Source: an uncultured Porphyromonadaceae bacterium
Lineage (GTDB): Bacteria; Bacteroidota; Bacteroidia; Bacteroidales; Muribaculaceae
DNA length: 11,539 nucleotides
Assembly (NCBI GenBank): GCA_900546835.1
Contig: UREH01000069.1
Coordinates: forward strand, 1 to 11,539
Reading direction: 5' to 3'
Under the pieces are notes generated by a model. That model made no database searches. It saw nothing but the letters and a program-made list of their open reading frames with translations, and had not been told where the DNA came from. This document shows positions 1 through 7,200 of the stretch, one piece after another. A program made the translations under genes and the position numbers. The number at the start of each line of letters is the position of its first letter. Position 1 is the first letter of the stretch.

Positions 1-63
1 GTCTTTAGAGTAAGTGACAGCGCTCCCGTAGATCCCGTCAGCCGACGGATCCACTTAATTTAG
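1..63 (+). other. Possible 3' end of an upstream gene
   Basis: The plus strand is open from the window edge to a TAG at 61-63 (frame 1, 20 codons). A second frame ends sooner, at a TAA at 11-13. Neither peptide is long enough to recognise. The strong plus-strand terminator just downstream (67-118) implies that a plus-strand transcript ends here, so one of these stops probably closes an upstream gene. A bulged 8-bp hairpin (31-51, loop AGCC) lies in between, which slightly favours the earlier stop with this hairpin being untranslated. The codons in frame 1 (AGA, AGT, TTA) are unlike the GC-ending codons of the other genes here. Confidence 0.25.
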
Positions 64-66
64 ATC

Positions 67-118
67 TAATGGCCGCAGCATCGTTTCAGAAAGCTGCGGC
101 CATTATCTTTTGCTTTAT
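67..118 (+). terminator. Intrinsic terminator of the gene upstream of recA
   Basis: A perfect 13-bp stem pairs 67-79 with 93-105 around a 13-base loop. The GC-rich core is GGCCGCAGC / GCTGCGGCC. A T-rich stretch (TCTTTTGCTTT) follows on the plus strand. The minus-strand side has no T-run, so the direction is plus. It would separate recA transcription from whatever lies upstream. Confidence 0.75.
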
Positions 119-148
119 TTCGTAGGCGGAAATCAGCCCGGACGGGCA

Positions 149-185
149 TAAAAAAACGAGAAATTGCCGTCACGGTAACTTCTCG
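149..185 (-). terminator. Candidate minus-strand terminator
   Basis: CGAGAA (157-162) pairs with TTCTCG (180-185). After one mismatch the inner stem continues (TTGCC with GGTAA, including a G-T wobble). An A6 tract at 151-156 reads as a T-run on the minus strand, so the geometry is that of a terminator for a leftward transcript. No convincing minus-strand gene lies to its right. It may be bidirectional insulation with the terminator at 67-118, or it may end a small minus transcript. Confidence 0.4.
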
Positions 186-287
186 CTAAATAATAAACCA
201 ATCATTATCACATTTCTTGCAATGGAAAAAGTAATTTTGCTATGTATCTTTAAAACATACCGGGCGGTAAATGGTTCATCGCGCCTC

Positions 288-308
288 AAATTTTTTTCAA
301 AAAAATTT
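288..308. repeat. Perfect 21-base A/T palindrome
   Basis: AAA and seven T run into a single central C (298), then seven A and TTT, giving 10-bp arms that match perfectly. It lies about 30 bases upstream of the -7 element at 338-345. It could act as a curved-DNA or UP-like element. No function can be shown from the sequence. Confidence 0.6.
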
Positions 309-337
309 CTCACCGCTGATTCCGCGGATTTTATTAG

Positions 338-345
338 TATCTTTG
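338..345 (+). promoter_or_regulatory. Upstream -7 promoter element (distal recA candidate)
   Basis: TATCTTTG matches the Bacteroides -7 consensus TAnnTTTG exactly. No good -33 TTTG lies 19-21 bases upstream (the region reads ACCGCTGAT). If used, it gives a leader of roughly 220 bases before recA. A further perfect -7 match, TAATTTTG, lies at 232-239, also without a good -33. Confidence 0.35.
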
Positions 346-475
346 TAGAGCGACGCATGAATTATTTGTGCCGCGTCGCACGATTCCTTTCGGCTATAGA
401 CTGAAGGGGTACATCTCTCCGGTTGCATTCTCTCTCTCCGGATAAACGCTATGAAATTTTGTCGTTTAGCAATGA

Positions 476-517
476 TTAACACAGGTGTGCATCGGGTTTT
501 CACCGGTCGGGTGTTAA
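476..517. promoter_or_regulatory. Inverted repeats around the proximal recA promoter (possible operator)
   Basis: TTAACAC (476-482) is the exact reverse complement of GTGTTAA (511-517), and the right arm overlaps the -7 element. Overlapping the left arm is a compact dyad, ACAC-AG-GTGT (479-488), close to where the -33 should lie. This placement suits a repressor of a damage-inducible gene. No Bacteroidota SOS operator consensus is being matched here, so the operator role is inference. Confidence 0.3.
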
Positions 518-522
518 CTTTG
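515..522 (+). promoter_or_regulatory. Proximal -7 promoter element for recA
   Basis: TAACTTTG is a perfect TAnnTTTG -7 element 50 bases before the recA start codon. It would give a leader of about 45 bases, a normal length. The -33 position (about 491-495, ATCGG) is poor, which would suit a regulated promoter. No Shine-Dalgarno sequence precedes the ATG. The A-rich leader (CAATAACAATAAAAACAAG) is typical of Bacteroidota. Confidence 0.5.
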
Positions 523-572
523 TAGCGCAGCAGGCAATACCACCGCAATAACAATAAAAACAAGATACAGAT

Positions 573-1766
573 ATGGCAAAAAAAGTTGTAGCCAAGACCC
601 TCTCCAAAAACGATACCCGCGAAGCGAAAGCGGAGGCTCTGAAGCAGGCTCTCGGCAACATTGAAAAAAACTATGGCCGCGGCGCCATCATGAAGCTTGG
701 CGACGAGGCTGTGGAGAAAGTCGACGTGATTTCCACCGGCTCCATCGGTCTGAACTACGCCCTTGGTGTAGGAGGTTTCCCAAAAGGGCGTGTAATCGAG
801 ATTTTCGGCCCCGAATCGTCGGGTAAGACTACTCTCGCCCTCCATGCCATCGCCGAGGCTCAGAAAAAAGGCGGAATAGCCGCCCTTATCGACGCCGAAC
901 ATGCCTTCGACCGTTTCTACGCCGAAAAACTCGGTGTCGACGTTACAAACCTTCTGATATCGCAGCCCGACAACGGCGAGCAGGCCCTTGAGATTGCCGA
1001 GCAGCTTATCCGGTCGGCAGCAATCGACATTCTCGTAATCGACTCCGTGGCAGCCCTTACCCCCAAGAGCGAAATCGAGGGCGATATGGGCGACCGCAAC
1101 GTCGGTCTGCAAGCCCGCCTCATGTCGCAGGCTCTGCGCAAGCTTACAGGCACTATCTCGCGCACCAATACCGTGTGCATCTTCATCAACCAGTTGCGCG
1201 AGAAAATAGGCGTGATGTTCGGCCCCTCCGAAACCACCACCGGCGGCAATGCCCTGAAGTTCTACGCATCGGTTCGTATCGATATACGCCCGAGCACAGC
1301 CATCAAGGACGGCGACAACACTCTCGGACGCCTCACCAAAGTCAAAGTTGTGAAAAACAAGGTTGCGCCCCCCTTCAAGCGCTGCGAGTTCGACATAATG
1401 TTCGGCGAAGGCATCTCCAAGGCCGGCGAAATTATCGACCTCGGCGTGGATACCGACGTAATCCAGAAGAGTGGATCGTGGTTCAGCTACAACGGTCAGA
1501 AACTCGCTCAGGGCCGCGAAGCCGCCAAGCAGCTGATGTACGACAATCCCGAGCTCGCCGAAGAGCTTGAGGCAAAAATCATGGAGGCCCTTGCCGCTGC
1601 CGATGCCGACAAGAGCAAACCTAAACCCAAGGCAAAATCGAAGTCGGCCAAAACCGCCGATGAAGCCCCTGAAAAAGCCCCTGCCGATCCCGCCGACAAC
1701 GATGTCGACGACGTAGACCTCGATTTCGACGAAGACGACGACTTTACCCTCGAGGAAGACCTCTGA
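573..1766 (+). CDS. recA: RecA, ATP-dependent recombinase
   Basis: RecA polymerises on single-stranded DNA, drives homologous pairing and strand exchange, and activates SOS-type repressor self-cleavage. It acts in the cytoplasm. The 397-residue product shows Walker [11 protein letters not shown] (79-88), the catalytic Glu in DAEHA (E109), Walker [10 protein letters not shown] (154-162), loop L1 EIEGDMGD (167-174) and loop L2 from [12 protein letters not shown] (206-217) through [15 protein letters not shown]. The strings [18 protein letters not shown] and VKNKVAPPF are strongly conserved in RecA. The start at 573 gives MAKKVVAKT with no room for a better one. The protein is about 45-50 residues longer than E. 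coli RecA. The extra sequence is C-terminal, from about residue 341: a Lys/Pro/Ala linker, then an Asp/Glu-rich tail ending EEDL. It is monocistronic, with its own promoter candidates and a terminator at 1800-1842. Confidence 0.97.
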   Translation: MAKKVVAKTLSKNDTREAKAEALKQALGNIEKNYGRGAIMKLGDEAVEKVDVISTGSIGLNYALGVGGFPKGRVIEIFGPESSGKTTLALHAIAEAQKKGGIAALIDAEHAFDRFYAEKLGVDVTNLLISQPDNGEQALEIAEQLIRSAAIDILVIDSVAALTPKSEIEGDMGDRNVGLQARLMSQALRKLTGTISRTNTVCIFINQLREKIGVMFGPSETTTGGNALKFYASVRIDIRPSTAIKDGDNTLGRLTKVKVVKNKVAPPFKRCEFDIMFGEGISKAGEIIDLGVDTDVIQKSGSWFSYNGQKLAQGREAAKQLMYDNPELAEELEAKIMEALAAADADKSKPKPKAKSKSAKTADEAPEKAPADPADNDVDDVDLDFDEDDDFTLEEDL

Positions 1767-1799
1767 TTTTTTGTTGATACCCCTTTTGGTTTTATAAGA

Positions 1800-1842
1800 A
1801 GCGGTGTGTTGAAAAGTTTAAATCAACACACCGCTATTTTTA
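1800..1842 (+). terminator. recA intrinsic terminator
   Basis: A perfect 13-bp stem, AGCGGTGTGTTGA (1800-1812) with TCAACACACCGCT (1823-1835), has a 10-base loop and is followed by ATTTTTAT. It lies 33 bases after the recA stop. The minus-strand side is only weakly T-rich, so it mainly serves recA. Confidence 0.9.
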
Positions 1843-1862
1843 TGGCTCACGTTCTATTGGCG

Positions 1863-1879
1863 CCGATTGCCGTAATCGG
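1863..1879. other. Small hairpin between the convergent terminators
   Basis: CCGATT (1863-1868) and AATCGG (1874-1879) form a perfect 6-bp stem with a 5-base loop (GCCGT) in the recA-metK gap. No T-run follows on either strand. No role is apparent. Confidence 0.35.
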
Positions 1880-1903
1880 AAGACCTCGGAGATACATATA
1901 CCG

Positions 1904-1951
1904 ATAAAAAATTGGCGGTGCGGGGAAATATTGAATCTCCACACACCGCCA
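1904..1951 (-). terminator. metK intrinsic terminator
   Basis: Read on the minus strand, TGGCGGTG (1951-1944) pairs with CACCGCCA (1920-1913) as an 8-bp stem with weaker inner pairing, followed by ATTTTTTAT (1912-1904). It lies about 28 bases past the metK stop. It faces the recA terminator and shares the 9-mer ACACACCGC with it. Confidence 0.8.
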
Positions 1952-1978
1952 GAAGCTTTAATTATCAGAGCGGCTGTT

Positions 1979-3295
1979 TTATTTCAGGCCGAAGGCTTCG
2001 CGAACGGTTTCCACGTAGTCGAGCTTTTCCCAGGTGAAGAGCTCCACCTCGAGGGTGCGGTCGCCCTGGAAGCGCGAGTGGAAGGTCTTGGTCACCTTGC
2101 GCGGTGTGCGGCCGATGTGGCCGTAGGTGGCGGTCTCCAGGTAGATTGGCTGGCGGAGTTTGAGGCGCCGCTCGATGGCGTTGGGACGCATGTCGAAGAT
2201 TTCGCTTACGATACGCGAGATTTCTCCGTCGGTCATGTCGACTTTGGCCGTGCCGCGGGTGTTGACGTAAAGGCTCACCGGGCGAGCTACGCCGATTGCG
2301 TAGGCCACCTGCACCAGAGCTTCGTCGGCTACGCCGGCGGCCACGAGGTTTTTGGCTATATGGCGGGCGGCATAGGCTGCCGACCGGTCGACCTTCGAGG
2401 GGTCCTTGCCCGAGAATGCGCCGCCGCCGTGGGCGCCGCGGCCGCCGTAGGTGTCGACGATTATCTTGCGGCCGGTAAGGCCGGTATCGCCGTGGGGACC
2501 TCCGATTACGAATTTACCCGTGGGGTTTACGTGCAGTTTGATGTCCTTTCCGAAGAGGGCGCGGATATCCTCGGGGAGTTTGGCCAGGGCGCGCGGGAGC
2601 AGCTCGGTCTCCACATCGTGGCGGATTACGGCGAGCATTTCCTCGTCGGCCTCGGCCTGCGATTTGCCGTCGGTGGCTGGGATGAAATCATCGTGCTGGG
2701 TGGAGATCACGATGGTGTCGACGCGCACGGGATGGTTGTGGTCGTCGTATTCTACCGTCACCTGGCTCTTGGAGTCGGGGCGCAGGTAGCTCTTGCGCTT
2801 TCCTTCGGGAGTGATATAGGTCATGGCCGACTCCTCGCGGCGGATTTTCGAGAGTTCCTTCAGGAGATGGTGGCTGAGGCTTACGGTGAGGGGGATATAG
2901 ACCGGGGTCTCGTTGCAGGCGTAGCCGAACATCATTCCCTGGTCGCCGGCGCCCTGTTCCTCGGCGTCGGAACGCTCCACGCCGCGGTTAATGTCGGGGC
3001 TCTGCTCGTGCACGGCCGAGAGTACGCCACACGATTCGCCGTCGAATTTCAGTGCCGAGTGGTTGTAGCCGATAGAGTTGATTACGCGTCGGGCCGTGTC
3101 GGCAAGGTCGACCTGCGCCTTCGATTTCACCTCGCCGGCAATCACCACCTGGCCGGTGGTCACGAGTGTCTCGCACGCCACCTTCGAGTCTGGGTCGTAG
3201 GCGAGCATCTGGTCGAGCACGGCGTCGGAAATCTGGTCGGCCACCTTGTCGGGATGGCCCTCCGAAACGGATTCGGATGTAAACAGATAGTTCAT
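1979..3295 (-). CDS. metK: S-adenosylmethionine synthetase (methionine adenosyltransferase)
   Basis: MetK makes S-adenosylmethionine, the main methyl donor, from methionine and ATP, releasing phosphate and pyrophosphate; it is cytoplasmic and normally a tetramer. The 438-residue product has the N-terminal GHPDK (13-17), signature 1 [12 protein letters not shown] (115-126), DTYGG (281-285) and signature 2 GGGAFSGKD (290-298), so the ATP, Mg and methionine contacts look intact. It is longer than E. coli MetK (384 residues). The extra length includes an Asp/Glu/Lys-rich insertion near 205-250, as in Bacteroidota homologues. The start at 3295 gives [17 protein letters not shown], matching family N-termini (usually MxYLFTSES). 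The frame stays open upstream to 3400, and ATG at 3310 (MLKFPMNY) is a possible but less likely start. No Shine-Dalgarno sequence is seen. The gene converges with recA and diverges from the S8 protease gene. Confidence 0.97.
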   Translation of the reverse strand: MNYLFTSESVSEGHPDKVADQISDAVLDQMLAYDPDSKVACETLVTTGQVVIAGEVKSKAQVDLADTARRVINSIGYNHSALKFDGESCGVLSAVHEQSPDINRGVERSDAEEQGAGDQGMMFGYACNETPVYIPLTVSLSHHLLKELSKIRREESAMTYITPEGKRKSYLRPDSKSQVTVEYDDHNHPVRVDTIVISTQHDDFIPATDGKSQAEADEEMLAVIRHDVETELLPRALAKLPEDIRALFGKDIKLHVNPTGKFVIGGPHGDTGLTGRKIIVDTYGGRGAHGGGAFSGKDPSKVDRSAAYAARHIAKNLVAAGVADEALVQVAYAIGVARPVSLYVNTRGTAKVDMTDGEISRIVSEIFDMRPNAIERRLKLRQPIYLETATYGHIGRTPRKVTKTFHSRFQGDRTLEVELFTWEKLDYVETVREAFGLK

Positions 3296-3347
3296 CGGAA
3301 ATTTTAGCATTTTTTTAAGTGGTTGCAAGCAATCAAATTTTTCCACG
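3296..3347 (-). promoter_or_regulatory. SAM-II-like pseudoknot candidate at the metK start
   Basis: On the minus strand, reading towards the ATG: GTGG (3346-3343), A5, TTT (3337-3335), GATTGC, TTGCAA (3328-3323), CCAC (3322-3319), TTAAAAAAAT, GCTAAA (3308-3303), ATTTCCG, ATG. GTGG/CCAC could be P1. The order of loop UUU, UUGCAA before the 3' P1 arm, an A-rich joiner and GCUAAA at the ribosome site follows the SAM-II layout as I recall it. The stem is only 4 bp and the family's loop AAC is missing, so this may be chance in AT-rich sequence. Confidence 0.22.
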
Positions 3348-3467
3348 TCCGGGCGCGGGCGCTGTAGGGAAACTGGGGGGAAGCGATTCTCACGAGTCAC
3401 ATTTGCCTTATTGCCACGCGCTTAGCATAAAGGAACCCCTGCGGCGACTGCTATCTGAGCCGCAAAG
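3348..3467 (-). other. 5' leader of the metK transcript
   Basis: From the predicted start near 3467 the leader is about 170 bases to the ATG. It opens with a hairpin in which TGCGGC (minus, 3464-3459) pairs with GCCGCA (3445-3440) around a 13-base loop. A GC-rich tract (GCGCCCGCGCCCGG on the minus strand, about 3351-3364) lies in the middle. It has no convincing open frame. Confidence 0.4.
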
Positions 3468-3473
3468 GCGTGG

Positions 3474-3504
3474 CGAAGTTACGAAAAAACTCCCTAACCG
3501 CCAA
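3474..3504 (-). promoter_or_regulatory. metK promoter
   Basis: On the minus strand, TAACTTCG (3481-3474) matches TAnnTTTG in all but one base and is preceded by TTTTTTCG. TTGG (3504-3501) lies 19 bases upstream as a -33-like element, within the 19-21 base spacing usual for Bacteroides promoters. Transcription would start near 3467. Confidence 0.5.
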
Positions 3505-3524
3505 CAGCAGGCCTCCGATATACA

Positions 3525-3610
3525 GTTTTTATCCGGTTGGTCCGACCATGGCCGCATCACGGCCCGGAGTTTCGATTACATCGGCACGGTATCGCCCGAC
3601 CGGAAAAAAT
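3525..3610. repeat. Long imperfect inverted repeat with internal hairpins
   Basis: T5-A-TCCGGTTGG (3526-3540) pairs with CCGACCGGA-A5 (3596-3609), giving nine pairs with one G-T wobble, a bulged A (3531), then five A-T pairs. Inside are a perfect GGCCG-CATCA-CGGCC hairpin (3550-3564) and a small CGAT/ATCG one (3573-3583). It sits between the two divergent promoters, outside both predicted transcripts. It could be a small structured RNA, a protein-binding site or a relic. Confidence 0.45.
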
Positions 3611-3651
3611 GCTGAAAATGGAGTAAAAATATCATTTTTCACCCTAAAAAA

Positions 3652-3683
3652 ATTGAGATTCCCCGATTTTATACATATATTTG
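3652..3683 (+). promoter_or_regulatory. Promoter of the S8 protease gene
   Basis: TATATTTG (3676-3683) is a perfect -7 element. ATTG (3652-3655) lies 20 bases upstream as the -33 element. Transcription should start near 3690, giving an AT-rich leader of about 85 bases. No Shine-Dalgarno sequence precedes the ATG at 3776, which is usual for this phylum. Confidence 0.65.
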
Positions 3684-3775
3684 CAAATTGTACGGTATTT
3701 GGACGGTGCAACCTGAATCATTTATTCGATTATAGAATCAATTAGTTATCACAAAATAATATTTATTCTTAATTT

Positions 3776-4258
3776 ATGCTAAAGTATTACATCAGAAAGC
3801 TGGCACTGCTGCTCATCGCAGGCGTCGGCGTCGCTCTGCCGATGCATGCCGAAGCGCCTCTTGCGCGTCGAGGGGTAGTCAGGGTGGAACTCCAGCCGGA
3901 GGCCGCCGCAAAGGTAGGCAGGCAGGCCAGAGTGGCCCGGAAGGGAGCGAAGCTCTCCACCGGCCTTCAGTCGCTCTCGGCTACGGCTCAGAAACTTAAT
4001 GCGGTCTCCATGGAGCCCGTGTTCGTGTCGACCCCGGCTACGGCCGAGCGCCATGCCAAATGGGGCCTCGACCGCTGGTATGACATCAAGTTCGACGAAT
4101 CTATCGCTCCCGAGGAGGCCGTGGCCCTGATGGAGCGTACCCCCGGCGTTGTGAAGGCTCATAAAATCGTGCCCATGCAGCGTATGGAGGGTGGCAATAA
4201 TTTCGTGAAGATCGGCAAGCAGATGGCTTCGGCCATGACCGCCTCCGCAATGCCTTTC
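3776..4258 (+). other. Signal peptide and prodomain of the S8 protease
   Basis: Residues 1-25 show a basic n-region (KYYIRK), a hydrophobic core (LALLLIAGVGVAL) and likely cleavage after PMHA. Residues 26-160 start basic and Ala-rich. They end with WYDIKFDES, PEEAVALMERTPGVVKA and HKIVPMQ, the pattern of an inhibitor I9-like prodomain that folds and masks the protease. The match is by pattern only. Confidence 0.7.
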
Positions 4259-7200
4259 AACGACCCGCGCCTGCCCCTTCAGTGGCACTACCACAACGAC
4301 GGCTCCATAGCCGACACCCGTGCCGGTGCCGACATCAACCTCTTCAACGCCTGGAAGGAGACTACCGGACGCCCCGAGGTGGTTGTCGCAATCATCGACG
4401 GCGGCGTCGACTACACCCACGAGGACCTCGCCGCCAACATGCTCGTCAACGAAGCTGAGGCCAACGGCCTCCCCGGCGTCGACGACGACGGCAACGGCTT
4501 CATCGACGATATCTACGGCTATAATTTCGTCACGAACTCGGGTGAGGTATATCCTCACGACCACGGCACCCACGTGGCCGGCACGGTAGCCGCCGTTACC
4601 AACAACGGCGTCGGCGTGGCCGGCGTGGCCGGCGGCGACGGCACCCCCGGGTCGGGCTGCCGCATCTTCTCCGCCCAGGTGTTCGACTCGCGCGCCGGTG
4701 CCGGCGAAGGCGACTTCGCCAAGGCAATCGTCTATGCCGCCGACCGCGGCGCTTCCATCGCCCAGTGCTCCTGGGGCTGGGGCGAGGCCGGCTACTGCGA
4801 GCCCTCCGTGCTCGCCGCCATCGACTATTTCACCGAGGCTCCGCGCACGGAAGTGATGACCGGCGGCCTCTGCATCTTCGCCACCGGCAACTTCGGCGCC
4901 ACCGGCGACTGGTGGCCCGCCTGCTACGAGAAATGTCTCAGCGTGGCCGCCATGACCTCCATGGGTACCCCCGCCTCCTACTCCAACTACGGCGAGTGGG
5001 TCGATGTGGTCGCTCCCGGCGGCCTGATGGACTACAATTCGGCCCTGGGCGTGCTTTCCACCCTGCCGGGCAATGAATACGGCTTCAACGAGGGCACCTC
5101 GATGGCCACTCCCCACGTGTCGGGCATCGCCGCCCTCATCCTGTCCAAAAACGGCAAGCCCGACCTGCTCAACGAGACCCTCCGCCAGCAGATTGTAACC
5201 TCTGTCAACGACTTCTACTCGCTCAACCCGTCGGCCAAGGGGCTCTTCGGCTCGGGCTACGTCGATGCCGCCAAGGCCCTCCGCATGAGCGACGGCACAG
5301 CCCCCGAGGCCGTAGCGGCCATAACGCTCGCCCCCTCACAGGAGGAAATCAACGTGAAGTGGACAATTCCCGCCGCGAGCGACAACAACGTCAACCACCA
5401 CCTGCTCTACTACAGCACCGAAGCCTTCGACGCCACCTCCGACCTCTCGAAGATTCCCAGCGTGATTGTCGATACGAAATTCATCGACTCCGGCGCCGAG
5501 TTCAGTTATGACCTCACCGGCCTCACGCCGATGACGCAATACTGGATAGCCCTCCGCGCCGTAGACCGCTGGGGCAACGCCTCCGACCTCTCGCCCGTGG
5601 TTTCGGCAAGCACCAACGCCGGCCCGCTCATGACGCTCCCCGACGGCGGCATGACCGTAGCCGTTACAACCGACGCCACTGCAGGCGTCACCGCCGGCAG
5701 CTTCACCATCGGCAACGACGACGAAGGCCTGCTGAAATGGAGTGCATTCACCCGCACCGTGCCCGCATCGCTCTTCGGAGTGCAGCGTCCCAATCCCGGC
5801 AAGGTCAAGGCCTACGCCGGCCGTATGGGCTTCATCCCCTTCGCCGCCCCCAAGACATATTTCGACGTCGAGGACTACGACCCCGACACATATCCGCAAA
5901 CGATGACCAACTACGACATTCTCCGCGCCTATATCGGCGAGAGCGACCCCTCGCTCCCCAACTCGCTTGCGCAGATGTTCACCGTCTCGGCCACGGATTA
6001 TCCCCAGGGCTTCAACCTTACCCACGTCAATCTTCAGGGTGCCCACGGCCAGAATCCCGTAATACAGATCTACCGCGGCACATCCATCTCCTCGGCCACA
6101 CTCGAATCAACGGTCGACTACCAGTTCTGGATCTACGACTACGATATCGCCCTGGGCGAGCAGCTTTTCTTCGCCCCCGGCGAGTCCTTCTGGGTGGTAT
6201 TCCATTTCCCCGCCTCCACCGAACTCTATCCCCTCGGCCTGGGCGAAGCCGTCGACGGCTACAATGAAAACTGCAGCTTCATGTCGACCGACAACGGCCA
6301 GACATGGTCGCGCCTGAGCGAAGTGCTCAAGGGCAGCTCTTATGCCGACGCTCCCAAGGCGTGGGCCGTGAAGGCCATCAGCAAGAATCCCGACTGGAGC
6401 CAGCTCCTTGAGCTGACACCCTCCGAAGGCCAGGTGGCTCACGGCGAGACGCAGACCGTATCCGTATCCACCGGCTCCAACCGCCTCATCAACGGCACCT
6501 ACAGCGCCAACATCCGCTTCACCACAAACGAAAGCGCCAAAAACACGCTCGTGGTTCCCGTAAGCATCACCGCCTCCGGCAGCAAGCCCGAAATCGTCGG
6601 GCCGAAAGTCGTAAACTTCGGCGACCTGCTCGTAGGGCAGACCAAGAAAGCTACCGTACGCATCTACAACAAGGGCTACGGCACCTTCTCCAGCTCCGTA
6701 TGGGGCACCCCCGGCATCTACAGCGACAAAATCTCCTCGAGCAGCGAACACTTCGCAGGCCCCGACATGGTGTCGGGCGGCTTCCCCGCACGCGCCTACA
6801 AGGAGTTTGAGGTGACCTATTGCCCGCAGACTTCCGGCAGTCATACCGGCGTGATCACCTTCACCGACCGCGACGGGCTACAATACCGCCTCATGGTTCA
6901 GGGTGTTGCCACCGACCCCGCCAAAATCGCCGTCGATCCCGCCGTGGTCAATGTCGGCGACCTTGAAGTGGGAGCCGACCCCGCCACCTTCGAGTTCAAC
7001 ATCAGCAACACCGGCAAATATCCTCTCGAATACGTGCTCCCGCGCTTCAGCGACGCCACCATCGACGGTGCCACCGGCTCGGCCCACCGCTTCGGCTACA
7101 CCTGGACCTCCACCCTCGACGGCACCGCCGAGTACGACGGCAACCCCGCCCTCAACGCTGCCACCGACATCTCCGGCCAGTTCACCGACGACGTCTACCT

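Larger units (their letters stand above)
119..572. other. AT-rich non-coding region upstream of recA
   Basis: About 450 bases without a convincing gene. It holds a small GCCCG/CGGGC inverted repeat (136-147), a minus-facing hairpin (157-185), an A/T palindrome (288-308), and perfect TAnnTTTG -7 elements at 232-239, 338-345 and 515-522. A direct repeat, TCTCTCCGG, occurs twice around 414-440. The short open frames in it (222-404 plus, 170-358 minus) have AT-rich codon use unlike the neighbouring genes and no ribosome-site support. Confidence 0.5.

Noticed and set aside
1..60. A small RNA gene (tmRNA, tRNA or RNase P tail) at the left edge
   Set aside because: The bulged hairpin at 31-51 has no T-loop consensus, acceptor stem or CCA end, and no RNase P core motif is visible.
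222..404. A 60-codon plus-strand frame upstream of recA
   Set aside because: It starts just before a -7 element of its own region and contains AT-rich, phenylalanine- and lysine-heavy codons unlike the neighbours. No ribosome site or domain is visible.
1931..3307. A 458-codon plus-strand open frame opposite metK
   Set aside because: It mirrors metK almost end to end and has the Gly/Val/His-rich composition of an antisense shadow. metK carries all family signatures on the minus strand.
3296..3400. Extending metK to an upstream ATG at 3400 (35 extra residues)
   Set aside because: The extra residues do not resemble MetK N-termini, and the segment includes the AT-rich leader. MNYLFTSES at 3295 matches the family start.
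3779..5116. A 445-codon minus-strand open frame over the protease N-terminus
   Set aside because: Same antisense shadow effect. The plus strand encodes the signal peptide and catalytic motifs here.
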